NCBI RefSeq assembly: GCF_001718835.1 | Contig: NZ_CP013443.1 | Coordinates: 868,001-932,000 of the forward strand | Direction of reading: 5' to 3' | Source of the DNA: Burkholderia cepacia | Lineage (GTDB): Bacteria; Pseudomonadota; Gammaproteobacteria; Burkholderiales; Burkholderiaceae | Length of the DNA stretch: 64,000 bases | In this document: positions 25,165-33,570 of the stretch, piece by piece | Numbering within the stretch: the stretch's first letter is position 1 | How the letters are laid out: the number at the start of each line of letters is the position of its first letter | Translations under genes and position numbers: made by a program | The notes under the pieces: model-generated | The model's input: only the letters and a program-made list of their open reading frames with translations | Database searches by the model: none | What the model was told of the DNA's origin: nothing

Positions 25165-25388
25165 TCAGATCGCTTTGTTGGCCTGGATGTCGTATCCCAT
25201 GCTTACTGTTCCGCCGCTTCCGCCCTGGGGGTTCTGGAATTTACCCGCTCCGCCGCCCGCTCCTGAATGCCTGGTCGATTGCTGGCTTACAGACCAATCC
25301 CATGTCAATACGCCGATTTCGTTCGGGTGACGAGCGTCCTGGGATTCGCCATCGATACCGGTCAATTTCAAAAAATATCTTGCGCCAT
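25165..25388 (-). pseudogene. hcp: Remnant of a type VI secretion hcp gene (frameshift and internal deletion)
   Basis: A good ribosome-binding site AAGGAG precedes the ATG at 25388, which encodes MAQDIF. A run of six T then breaks the frame; a seventh T would restore LKLTGIDGESQDARHPNE, the standard Hcp opening. After GAGGGAGK the sequence jumps to QNPQGGSGGTVSMGYDIQANKAI, which is the C-terminal tail of this Hcp class. About half of a normal 160-residue Hcp, the central barrel, is missing. This remnant heads the leftward amidase gene set. Translation from the TTG at 25371 could still give a 68-residue product. Confidence 0.7.
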
Positions 25389-25829
25389 CGCATGCTCCTT
25401 CATGTTGGTCATGTTTGACGAGCCGAAAAGCAATATGAGTCTTCGGTGAAATGAACCTAACATGCCGGATAGTCCTGATCTATCGGACTGCTTCGATTTC
25501 CGGTTCGTTGCGCAGATGAAAAGTACTATTTGACGATTGTCAGCTTGCCGACGGCCGATACGATGCGAGCCAGAAATCGACGAGCAGTGAATTGACGGCA
25601 ATCATTAGACGTTCGCCGGATGCAGGGATTGGCGTGGCTTCGCCCGATGAGTCGAGTATCCGTGGTGCCACTTAGGGATGGACTGCAAACGTGACGGGCA
25701 TCGCACGGAGCGAGAGATTTCGCACTCTCGATTCCGTGTCGATATCCAGATGCTGATTACCGAATGAAGGCAAATGGCCTGAGGAGGAGGGGGCGACGTC
25801 GCTTGTTCACATGGGCGTGCCCCAACGAC
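25389..25829. other. Intergenic region upstream of the hcp remnant
   Basis: 441 bp, more AT-rich than the housekeeping genes to the right. It should hold the promoter of the leftward hcp/amidase set and the 3' side of the thiD-like gene. I see no gene, clear promoter or terminator. It also marks the right edge of the accessory island. Confidence 0.4.
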
Positions 25830-26696
25830 TCAATGCCGGTGCGACGTCCTCGGCAGCGAGTCCGGCGTCATCGCGGGCGGCGACGCATCCTCGTCGTTGC
25901 TGCGCGCCCAGAAGAACCGGTCGGGCAAATACGCGCCCATGCCGGGCCGGAACGCGTCACGCACGGCCTGATACAGGTATTCCTGCGCCTCGCGAACCGC
26001 TTCGGGCGGCTCCTGGCCGTTCGCGAGCAGTGCCGCGATGGCCGCGCCCAGCGTATCGGTGATGCCCATCAGCCGATGCGGCGAACGATCCCACATGTCC
26101 TCGCGCAGCTGGCCTTCTTCGCCGTACAGCGTGTTGACGAGCCGGTGCGAGCCCGTCTCGGACGACAGGATGTACTCGCAGCCCTGCGACAGCAGGTGCG
26201 ACACGGCCGCGTCGAGATTCGGTGCCTCGGCGTCGCCGTCCGGCTGCGCGAGCGCGATCAGCGTCGCGTGGTCGGCGACCAGCAGCGTGGTTTGCGGCGC
26301 CAGCAGGTCGGCGATCGATTCGCGCAGGTCGTCGGCGGCCAGCACGTGTTCGTCGTCGAGCGTGAAGTCCGGCGCGAGCACGAGCGGCACGCCGTCGTAG
26401 TCGGCGACGACCTCGGCGATCGCGCTCACGACTTCCGCACGCGTCGCCGCGCCGATCTTGAATGCCGCAACCGGCATGTCTTCGAGCAGCATGCGCGCCT
26501 GGGCGGCGACCACGTCGGGATCGAGGCCGGTGACTTCGTCGCAGGCGGCCGAGTCGCGCACCGTGTAGCCCGTCAGGACGGACACGCCGTGACAGCCCAT
26601 GCTCGCCAGGGTCATCAGATCGGCTTGGAGGCCGGAGCCGCCGGTGGGATCGGACAGGCCGAAGGTGAGGACGATCGGAGGGGCGTTGCTGGACAT
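25830..26696 (-). CDS. thiD: Hydroxymethylpyrimidine/phosphomethylpyrimidine kinase, ThiD-like
   Basis: 288-residue ribokinase-fold kinase for thiamine precursor synthesis. The opening PIVLTFGLSDPTGGSGLQADL is the ThiD substrate loop (SDPTGGAGIQAD in many homologues). ARMLLEDMPVAAFKIGA follows, and the C-terminal MGITDTLGAAIAALLANG carries the anion hole and catalytic Asp region (in a GDT-like form, TDTLGAA). I chose the ATG at 26696, where the conserved region begins; the upstream ATG at 26741 adds 15 non-conserved residues. The C-terminus is longer than usual and unstructured. It is divergent from rubredoxin. Confidence 0.85.
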   Translation of the reverse strand: MSSNAPPIVLTFGLSDPTGGSGLQADLMTLASMGCHGVSVLTGYTVRDSAACDEVTGLDPDVVAAQARMLLEDMPVAAFKIGAATRAEVVSAIAEVVADYDGVPLVLAPDFTLDDEHVLAADDLRESIADLLAPQTTLLVADHATLIALAQPDGDAEAPNLDAAVSHLLSQGCEYILSSETGSHRLVNTLYGEEGQLREDMWDRSPHRLMGITDTLGAAIAALLANGQEPPEAVREAQEYLYQAVRDAFRPGMGAYLPDRFFWARSNDEDASPPAMTPDSLPRTSHRH

Positions 26697-26913
26697 GTAA
26701 AAATGGGGCAAGAAGAAACGGTCAAGCGGGGCGGGCTGCACCAGCGTGGTGAGCCCTTCGCAGCCATTATGCGGCGGAATCCGGCCCGCACGACGGATTT
26801 TTTAGCGCGACGCAACGAAGGCGTGCGCCTGGAGCGCGATTGCTAGGCAGTCCGGCCCCGACACGGTACCATCATGGCTCCCGAAATTACCGACTTTCCC
26901 GACGCGGCTTAAG

Positions 26914-27084
26914 ATGGAATACAAGAGCTGGATGTGCCTGATTTGTGGCTGGATTTACGACGAAGAAGCCGGGCTGCCCGAAGAGGGCATTGCCCCGGGC
27001 ACGCGCTGGGAAGACGTCCCGATCAACTGGACGTGTCCTGAATGCGGCGCCCGCAAGGAAGACTTCGAGATGGTCCAGATCTGA
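26914..27084 (+). CDS. rubA: Rubredoxin
   Basis: 56 residues, MEYKSWMCLICGWIYDEEAG..., with the two iron-binding Cys pairs CLIC (8-11) and CPEC (41-44) and the usual GTRWEDVP segment between them. It carries one electron in a tetrahedral Fe(Cys)4 site. It lies alone between the divergent thiD-like gene and the Ala-rich gene downstream. Confidence 0.95.
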   Translation: MEYKSWMCLICGWIYDEEAGLPEEGIAPGTRWEDVPINWTCPECGARKEDFEMVQI

Positions 27085-27189
27085 CCGGACCGTCGCCCTC
27101 AGGACATTCCGCTCCGGCCTCGGTGCCGCCGGCGCTTTGGTGCCGCGGCAACGCGAGCAGCTTGCCCATGACCAGCGCGAGTGCCCTCG

Positions 27190-28497
27190 ATGTCCGATCC
27201 GGCGGTAATCCCCGTTATTGATGCACTGCCCAACCCGCGCGGCGGGGCCGTGCTCGCGGCCGACGCGTGGCTTGCGGCGGCCGCCGACGCGTTCGAGCGC
27301 CGCGACGATGCGGCCGCGCCGCTGTCCGCGGCGGCGGCCGTGCTGGCGGAAGCCGGCTGGCTGCCGGCCGCGCGATTCGCGGGCCAGCTGGCGCAGGCCG
27401 CTGCGCTCGTCGCCGTCGAGCCGACTTCGGCCGGCTGGCGGGCCGCGCTGCGCGATTTCCGCGCGGCCGTCGGCCGCCACAACCTGCGCGAGCTCGCCTG
27501 CTCGCCGATCCTGTTCGACCACTTCCGCACGCTGCGCGCGCAGAGCGCGGCGGACCTGCGCGTGCAGGTGCCGTACGACACGCTCGCGCTCGTCGGCCGC
27601 GCGGTGCCGCCCGCGTCGCTGCGCGTGCTGCCCGCCGCAGCCGTCGTGCGCACGCGCGCACGCTACGAGCAGGCGCTGCTCGCCGCGCTGCGGGCGCCCC
27701 AGGTGCCGCCCGACGCGGCGCTCGATGCGCTCGACGCCTGCATGACCGAACTCGCCGCCGACGCGCCCTATGACTTCTGGCGGCTCGCGGCCGCGTGCGC
27801 GCGCGCGCTGCGCGCCAGCGGCGCGCCGGAGCTGAAGCGCTTTCTCGCGCGGACGAACCTGCTGCTCGGCGAGCATGCGCAGGGCCGGCGCAGTGCGCCG
27901 CCGGAACGCGTGCGCGAAACGGTGGCGCTGCTGTGGCGCGATTTCGCGCTGTTCGGCGCCGCGGCCGAGGATGTCGCGCTCGTCGACGTGCTGCACGACT
28001 ACGGGCTGACGGTCGACTGGCACGTCGCCGGCACGCCCGCATCGGAGGCGCTGTGGGAGGCCGATGCCGCCCGGGCCGAGCAGGACGCGATCGCGGCGGC
28101 GCCGACCCGCGCGCTCGGCGTCGTGACGGTCAATGCGCATGCCTATGAGGATTTCCTGCAGACGGCCGATGCGTCGATGGCCGACCTCGCTGCCGATCCG
28201 GCCGCGGCCGACGCGAGCGTTGCATGGCGCGCGGCCGAAGCCGCGTACCGCGTGGGCGCGGCGGCCTGTGCGCTCGGCCTTGGTCACGCGGCGCTGCTGG
28301 CCGACGCGCTCGGCCTCGCGTGGCGCCGCGCCGCGCATGGCGTGCCGGCGGCCGACGGCGGCCTCGATGCGCACGGCCACGCGTCCGACATGCTGCGCGC
28401 GGCGCTGCTGAAGATCGCGGCCGGCATGGCGCCGCCGGACCTGAGCGCGGCCGGTGAAGCCCTCGGCGCCGCGCTCGGCGGGATCGGGCACGGATGA
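27190..28497 (+). CDS. Ala-rich hypothetical protein, possible CheA/PilL-type Hpt-region homologue
   Basis: 435 residues, very rich in Ala, Leu and Arg, and predicted all-helical. No signal peptide or membrane helix was seen. Segments such as RFLARTNLLLGEHAQGRR and LLWRDFALFGAAAEDV resemble the helical N-terminal region of ChpA/PilL-like proteins or FimL, but I could not find a phosphorylatable His motif, so the assignment is weak. I chose the ATG at 27190; a GTG at 27181 is also possible. The gene is read-through-compatible with rubredoxin upstream. The equally long opposite-strand frame is a shadow. Confidence 0.55.
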   Translation: MSDPAVIPVIDALPNPRGGAVLAADAWLAAAADAFERRDDAAAPLSAAAAVLAEAGWLPAARFAGQLAQAAALVAVEPTSAGWRAALRDFRAAVGRHNLRELACSPILFDHFRTLRAQSAADLRVQVPYDTLALVGRAVPPASLRVLPAAAVVRTRARYEQALLAALRAPQVPPDAALDALDACMTELAADAPYDFWRLAAACARALRASGAPELKRFLARTNLLLGEHAQGRRSAPPERVRETVALLWRDFALFGAAAEDVALVDVLHDYGLTVDWHVAGTPASEALWEADAARAEQDAIAAAPTRALGVVTVNAHAYEDFLQTADASMADLAADPAAADASVAWRAAEAAYRVGAAACALGLGHAALLADALGLAWRRAAHGVPAADGGLDAHGHASDMLRAALLKIAAGMAPPDLSAAGEALGAALGGIGHG

Positions 28498-28664
28498 TGC
28501 GTGACGCGGGCGCCCGTGCCGTGCGCCCGGCAACGCGCTGCCGCCGGCTCCCGTGTGCATGTTAGAGTGCCGTGTGATCCGCGCGCGCCGTTGCCAGCGC
28601 AGCGCGGCGTTGCTTGTTGATCGCGGCCCGGTCAGGCCGCGGCGTCTTTGCTAAAATTCAAACC

Positions 28665-29243
28665 ATGTCAAAGCCTTCCGATCGCATCAATCTCACCAAC
28701 CAGTTCCTGATCGCCATGCCGAACATGGCGGATCCGACGTTTTCAGGAACGGTGGTCTATCTTTGCGATCACAGCGAGCGCGGGGCGCTCGGCCTCGTCA
28801 TCAATCGTCCGACCGACATCGATCTCGAATCGCTGTTCAACCGCATCGACCTGAAGCTCGACATCGAGCCGCTGCTGCACATCCCGGTGTATTTCGGCGG
28901 CCCGGTGCAGACTGAGCGCGGTTTCGTGCTGCACGAGCCGGTGGAGGGCGCGAGCTACAACTCGTCGATGTCCGTCGAGGGCGGGCTGGAGATGACCACG
29001 TCGAAGGACGTGCTCGAGGCGGTCGCGACGGGCACCGGCCCGAAACGCTTCCTGCTGACGCTCGGCCATGCGGGCTGGGGGGCCGGGCAGCTCGAGGAAG
29101 AAATTTCCCGCAACGGCTGGCTGACCGTGGCCGCCGATCCGCGCATCGTGTTCGATACGCCGGCCGAAGAGCGCTTCGAGGCCGCACTCGGCCTGCTCGG
29201 CGTCAGCTCGTCGATGCTCTCCGGCGAAGCAGGGCACGCATGA
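28665..29243 (+). CDS. yqgE: YqgE/AlgH family protein (UPF0301)
   Basis: 192 residues with all family blocks: NQFLIAMPNMADPTFSGTVVYLCDHSERGALGLVINRP near the N-terminus, VYFGGPVQTERGFVLH in the middle and LGHAGWGAGQLEEEI later. The molecular function is not established; in many proteobacteria it is linked to yqgF/ruvX, as here, where the next start overlaps by 4 bp. The ATG at 28665 is where the conserved sequence (MSKPSDRINLTNQF) begins. Confidence 0.93.
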   Translation: MSKPSDRINLTNQFLIAMPNMADPTFSGTVVYLCDHSERGALGLVINRPTDIDLESLFNRIDLKLDIEPLLHIPVYFGGPVQTERGFVLHEPVEGASYNSSMSVEGGLEMTTSKDVLEAVATGTGPKRFLLTLGHAGWGAGQLEEEISRNGWLTVAADPRIVFDTPAEERFEAALGLLGVSSSMLSGEAGHA

Positions 29244-29689
29244 GTGGCGCGAGCGCGCGCGATGCGACGCTGCTCGCGTTCGACTACGGCGAAAAACGTA
29301 TCGGCGTCGCGATCGGCAATGCGCTGACACGCTCGGCCCGTGCGCTCGTCGTGATCCAGAACCTGAACCGCGAACACCGCTTCAAGGCGGTCGGCGACCT
29401 GCTGGCCGAATGGCGGCCGGACGCGCTCGTCGTCGGCCTGCCGATGCATCCGGACGGCACGCCGCACGACATGACGCAGCAGGCGAAGCGCTTCGGCAAC
29501 CAGCTGAACGGCCGCTTCGGGCTGCCCGTCACGTGGGTCGACGAGCGCTATTCGTCGGTCGAGGCCGAGGCCGGGCTGCGCGAGCGCAACGTGCGCGGCC
29601 GTGCCCGGGCCGAGATGCTCGATGCCGAGGCCGCGCGCGTCATCCTTCAACAGTATCTCGATCAATTGTCCGACCATGAGCACCATTGA
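29240..29689 (+). CDS. ruvX: Putative pre-16S rRNA nuclease / Holliday junction resolvase RuvX (YqgF)
   Basis: 149 residues, RNase H-like fold. The first catalytic Asp is in LLAFDYGEKRIGVAIG (about 11-26), and ALVVGLPMHPDGTPHDMT and TWVDERYSSVEAEAGL carry the other acidic residues. YqgF matures the 5' end of 16S rRNA in E. coli; the resolvase name is historical. It overlaps yqgE upstream and pyrR downstream (ATG at 29676), so the three genes are translationally coupled. Confidence 0.93.
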   Translation: MSGASARDATLLAFDYGEKRIGVAIGNALTRSARALVVIQNLNREHRFKAVGDLLAEWRPDALVVGLPMHPDGTPHDMTQQAKRFGNQLNGRFGLPVTWVDERYSSVEAEAGLRERNVRGRARAEMLDAEAARVILQQYLDQLSDHEHH

Positions 29690-30185
29690 CGCCGAGGCGC
29701 TTTACCGCGTCCTGCTCGACCAGATCCGCGCCGCGTACGGCACGGCGTTCGCCGAACCGGGCGGCCCGCGGCTCGCCGGCATTCACAGCGGCGGCGCATG
29801 GCTCGCCGAGCGCCTCGCGCGCGATCTCGGCGCGCCGGCATTCGGCGTCGTGAACGTCGCGCTGCACCGCGACGATTACGCGAAAAAGGGGTTGCACAGC
29901 CAGGCCAGCCCGACGTCGCTGCCGTTCGAGGTCGACGGCGCGCGCATCGTGCTCGTCGACGACGTGTTGTATACCGGGCGCACCGTGCGCGCGGCGCTCA
30001 ACGAGCTGTTCGACTACGGCCGTCCGGCCGCGGTCGAGCTCGCGGTGCTCGCCGATCGCGGCGGCCGCGAACTGCCGGTCGCCGCGCGTTTCGCGGGCGG
30101 CGCGCTCGACGTGCCGGCCGGCGCGACGCTCGTGCTCGCGCGCGACGACCAGTTCACGCTGCGCGTCGAGGCGCACGGCGCCTGA
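29676..30185 (+). CDS. pyrR: Bifunctional pyrimidine regulator PyrR / uracil phosphoribosyltransferase
   Basis: 169 residues, PRT fold. The PRPP-binding motif VLVDDVLYTGRTVRAAL is clear, and IHSGGAWLAERLA and DRGGRELP match PyrR. In Gram-positive bacteria PyrR controls pyr operons by attenuation; in proteobacteria the gene is often kept beside pyrB, as here, with an uncertain regulatory role. I saw no PyrR-binding leader hairpin upstream. The start at 29676 overlaps the end of ruvX by 14 bp. Confidence 0.9.
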   Translation: MSTIDAEALYRVLLDQIRAAYGTAFAEPGGPRLAGIHSGGAWLAERLARDLGAPAFGVVNVALHRDDYAKKGLHSQASPTSLPFEVDGARIVLVDDVLYTGRTVRAALNELFDYGRPAAVELAVLADRGGRELPVAARFAGGALDVPAGATLVLARDDQFTLRVEAHGA

Positions 30186-30258
30186 GCGGCACGCGAACCG
30201 TATCCCGGGCCGCTGGTTTGCACCGCGGCCCGTTTGCATAGTTGGAATCACGCACACC

Positions 30259-31290
30259 ATGACCACCGACACCACTGGCCGCACCGGCAATCCCGCTGCG
30301 GCCGCGAGCCCCGACCGGTTCCGCTACGGCTTCCTGAAGGGCAATCCGCAGCTCACGAAAAACGGCGAGCTGAAGCACCTGCTGTCGATCGAGGGCCTGC
30401 CGCGCTCGATCGTCAATCACATCCTCGATACGGCCGAACAGTTCGTCAGCGTGACGGACCGTGAAGTGAAGAAGGTGCCGCTGCTGCGCGGCAAGTCCGT
30501 GTTCAACCTGTTCTTCGAGAACTCGACGCGTACCCGCACGACCTTCGAGATCGCCGCGACGCGCCTGTCGGCCGACGTGCTGAACCTGAACATCAACGCG
30601 TCGTCGACGAGCAAGGGCGAATCGCTGCTCGACACGATCAACAACCTGTCGGCGATGCATGCCGACCTGTTCGTCGTGCGCCACGCGTCGAGCGGCGCGC
30701 CGTACCTGATCGCCGAGCACTGCGCACCGCACGTGCACGTGATCAACGCAGGCGACGGCCGTCATGCGCACCCGACGCAGGGCCTGCTCGACATGTACAC
30801 GATTCGTCACTACAAGCGCGACTTCACGAAGCTGCGCGTGGCGATCGTCGGCGACATCCTGCATTCGCGCGTCGCGCGCTCGGACATCCACGCGCTCACC
30901 ACGCTCGGCGTGCCGGAAGTGCGCGCGATCGGCCCGCGCACGCTGCTGCCGGGCGGCCTCGAGCAGATGGGCGTGAAGGTGTTCCACAACCTCGACGAAG
31001 GGCTGAAGGGCGTCGACGTGATCATCATGCTGCGCCTGCAGAACGAACGGATGAGCGGCGCGCTGCTGCCGTCGGCGCAGGAGTACTTCAAGACCTGGGG
31101 CCTGACGCCCGAGCGCCTCGCGCTCGCCGCGCCCGACGCGATCGTGATGCACCCCGGCCCGATGAACCGCGGCGTCGAGATCGACTCGCAGGTCGCCGAC
31201 GGCCCGCAGTCGGTGATCCTCAACCAGGTCACGTTCGGCATCGCCGTGCGGATGGCGGTGATGGGCATCGTCGCCGGCAACAGCGACTGA
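30259..31290 (+). CDS. pyrB: Aspartate carbamoyltransferase catalytic subunit
   Basis: 343 residues. The carbamoyl-phosphate site FFENSTRTRTTFE (about 83-95) and HPTQGLLDMYTI (about 173-184) are present, and the Asp/catalytic region HPGPMNRGVEI is near the C-terminus. It makes N-carbamoyl-aspartate, the second step of pyrimidine synthesis. No pyrI regulatory chain follows; instead a dihydroorotase-like gene does, which fits the class A ATCase arrangement where an inactive DHOase homologue is part of the complex. Confidence 0.97.
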   Translation: MTTDTTGRTGNPAAAASPDRFRYGFLKGNPQLTKNGELKHLLSIEGLPRSIVNHILDTAEQFVSVTDREVKKVPLLRGKSVFNLFFENSTRTRTTFEIAATRLSADVLNLNINASSTSKGESLLDTINNLSAMHADLFVVRHASSGAPYLIAEHCAPHVHVINAGDGRHAHPTQGLLDMYTIRHYKRDFTKLRVAIVGDILHSRVARSDIHALTTLGVPEVRAIGPRTLLPGGLEQMGVKVFHNLDEGLKGVDVIIMLRLQNERMSGALLPSAQEYFKTWGLTPERLALAAPDAIVMHPGPMNRGVEIDSQVADGPQSVILNQVTFGIAVRMAVMGIVAGNSD

Positions 31291-31351
31291 GCCCGCTTTC
31301 GCGCATCCTGATCCAGGCACTCAACGCAATCAACGCATTCACAGACAGCGC

Positions 31352-32641
31352 ATGAAGATTCATATCAAAGGCGGCACGCTGATCGATCCGGTCGCCGGCA
31401 CCGAACGGCAGGCCGACGTTTTCGTCGCGGACGGCAAGGTCGCCGCGATTGCCGACACCGGCACCGCCGCGCCGGCCGGGTTCAACGCCGGGAAGACCAT
31501 CGACGCATCGGGCCTGATCGTCGCACCCGGCCTCGTCGACCTGTGCGCGCGGCTGCGCGAGCCCGGCTACGAGCACAAGGCGACGCTTGCGTCCGAGATG
31601 GCCGCGGCCGTCGCGGGCGGCGTCACGACCCTCGTGTGCCCGCCGGATACCGACCCCGTGCTCGACGAGCCGGGCCTCGTCGAGATGCTCAAGTTCCGCG
31701 CACGCAACCTCCGCCAGGCGAACGTGCATCCGCTCGGCGCGCTGACGGTCGGCCTCAAGGGTGAAGTGATCACCGAGATGGTCGCGCTGACCGAGTCCGG
31801 CTGCGTCGGCTTCACGCATGCCAACGTGCCGGTTCGCGACACGCAGGTGCTGCTGCGTGCGCTGCAGTACGCGAGCACCTACGGCTACACCACGTGGCTG
31901 CGCCCGCAGGACGCATTCATCGGCCGTGGCGGCGTCGCCGCGAGCGGCGCGCTTGCGTCGCGGCTCGGGCTGTCCGGCGTGCCGGTCGCGGCCGAGACGA
32001 TCGCGCTGCACACGATCTTCGAATTGATGCGCGTGACGGGCGCACGCGTGCACCTCGCGCGGCTGTCGTCGGCGGCCGGCCTCGCGCTCGTGCGCGCGGC
32101 GAAGGCCGAGGGGCTGCCCGTGACGTGCGACGTCGGCGTGAATCACGTGCACCTGATCGATGTCGACATCGGCTACTTCGATTCGCAGTTCCGGCTCGAT
32201 CCGCCGCTGCGCAGCGAGCGCGATCGCGAAGCGATTCGCGTGGCGCTCGCCGACGGGACGATCGACGCGATCTGCTCCGACCACACGCCGGTCGACGACG
32301 ACGAGAAGCTGCTGCCGTTCGGCGAAGCGACGCCGGGCGCGACGGGGCTCGAGCTGCTGCTGTCGCTGACGCTGAAGTGGGCGGACGAGACGCGTACGCC
32401 GCTGGCGCACGCGCTGCGCCGCATCACGTCCGCGCCGGCCGACGTGCTGCAGCTGCCGGCCGGCCGCCTCGCCGAAGGCGGCGCGGCCGACCTGTGCGTG
32501 TTCGACCCGCGCGCGCACTGGCGCGTCGAGCCGCGTACGCTGAAGAGCCAGGGCCACAACTCGCCGTTCCTCGGCTACGAACTGCCCGCCTGCGTGCGCA
32601 CGACGCTCGTCGCCGGACAGATCGCGTTCGAGCGCCCCTGA
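31352..32641 (+). CDS. pyrC': Dihydroorotase-like protein PyrC', probably non-catalytic
   Basis: 429 residues with the overall class I dihydroorotase sequence, including SDHTPVDDDEK and LKSQGHNSPFLG. However, the metal-binding HxH motif at the start is replaced: DLCARLREPG (63-72) has Cys and Arg where active enzymes have His (DxHVHLREPG type). Homologues of this kind in Pseudomonas are inactive but needed to assemble the aspartate carbamoyltransferase complex. The gene is 61 bp downstream of pyrB. An active dihydroorotase should be encoded elsewhere. Confidence 0.9.
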   Translation: MKIHIKGGTLIDPVAGTERQADVFVADGKVAAIADTGTAAPAGFNAGKTIDASGLIVAPGLVDLCARLREPGYEHKATLASEMAAAVAGGVTTLVCPPDTDPVLDEPGLVEMLKFRARNLRQANVHPLGALTVGLKGEVITEMVALTESGCVGFTHANVPVRDTQVLLRALQYASTYGYTTWLRPQDAFIGRGGVAASGALASRLGLSGVPVAAETIALHTIFELMRVTGARVHLARLSSAAGLALVRAAKAEGLPVTCDVGVNHVHLIDVDIGYFDSQFRLDPPLRSERDREAIRVALADGTIDAICSDHTPVDDDEKLLPFGEATPGATGLELLLSLTLKWADETRTPLAHALRRITSAPADVLQLPAGRLAEGGAADLCVFDPRAHWRVEPRTLKSQGHNSPFLGYELPACVRTTLVAGQIAFERP

Positions 32642-32660
32642 ACCACGCCGGACCTTCGCC

Positions 32661-33518
32661 ATGATTGCCCTTCGCAAGCTGCGTCTCGTCTTTCACCTGT
32701 TGCGCGGCATGGCGATCGTCGCGCTGCGTTTTTCGCACGTCGCGCCCGCGCGACGTGCCGAGATGACGCGCCGCTGGTCGCTCAAGCTGCTGCGGATCTG
32801 CGGGATGCGCCTCGTCGTCCACAACGACGGCGCGCGGCTCGACGCGAGCGCGCTCGTGGTCGGCAACCACGTGTCCTGGCTCGACATCTACACGATCAAC
32901 GCGTGGCGGCCGACGCCGTTCGTGTCGAAGGCCGAGGTGCGGCAATGGCCGGTCGTCGGCTGGCTCGCCGAGAAGCTCGACACCGTGTTCCTGCAGCGCG
33001 AGAAGCGCACCGAGGCGATGCGGGTCATGCACGAAATGGCCGAGCGCCTGCGCAACGGCGGGCTGATGTGCGTGTTTCCGGAAGGCACGACGACCGACGG
33101 GCAGGAACTGCTGCCGTTCCATGCGAACCTGTTCCAGGCCGCGGTATCGGCCGGCTGCGCGGTGCAGCCGATCTGCCTGATGTACGAGGACGCGCAGCGG
33201 CGGCAGTCGGTCGCGCCGGCCTACACGGGTGAGCTGGCGCTCGGCAAGTCGCTCGACATGGTGCTGCGCGGCGGCCCGCTCGTCGCGCATCTGTACGTGT
33301 GCGAGCCGATCGCGCCGGGCGGCGACCGGCGGGCGACGTCGGCCGCGGCGCGCGATGCGATCGCGGCCGCGCTCGAAACGATGCAGGCCGGCGTCGGTCG
33401 GCCCACGGCCGGTGCGCTCGAGCAGCTTGCCCGGGATGCCTATCCGGCGACCGAAGTCGGCGCCGGTGCGGCCGCTGATGGTGCGGCCGACGAGCCGGTG
33501 CCGGGGCGCGAAGGCTAG
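32661..33518 (+). CDS. 1-acyl-sn-glycerol-3-phosphate acyltransferase, PlsC family
   Basis: 285 residues. The catalytic motif NHVSWLD (69-75, NHxxxxD) and the glycerol-phosphate-binding motif FPEGTT (139-144) are both present, with an N-terminal hydrophobic stretch that anchors it to the inner membrane. It transfers an acyl chain to lysophosphatidic acid or a related lipid. It starts 19 bp after the pyrC' stop, so it is likely cotranscribed. The last 40 residues are low-complexity. Chromosomes of this group usually have more than one plsC paralogue. Confidence 0.88.
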   Translation: MIALRKLRLVFHLLRGMAIVALRFSHVAPARRAEMTRRWSLKLLRICGMRLVVHNDGARLDASALVVGNHVSWLDIYTINAWRPTPFVSKAEVRQWPVVGWLAEKLDTVFLQREKRTEAMRVMHEMAERLRNGGLMCVFPEGTTTDGQELLPFHANLFQAAVSAGCAVQPICLMYEDAQRRQSVAPAYTGELALGKSLDMVLRGGPLVAHLYVCEPIAPGGDRRATSAAARDAIAAALETMQAGVGRPTAGALEQLARDAYPATEVGAGAAADGAADEPVPGREG

Positions 33519-33570
33519 GGGCGGCGCGGGCTCGCTGTCCGCTTGCACGGGCGCCGTTGCGCCCGTGCGC

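Noticed and set aside
26887..28560. 557-codon reverse-strand frame opposite the Ala-rich protein
   Set aside because: It also covers rubredoxin antisense, has Arg/Gly-rich composition, and lacks a ribosome-binding site.
29640..29700. PyrR-type attenuator ahead of pyrR/pyrB
   Set aside because: No anti-terminator/terminator hairpin pair or U-run could be seen; the genes overlap upstream coding sequence.
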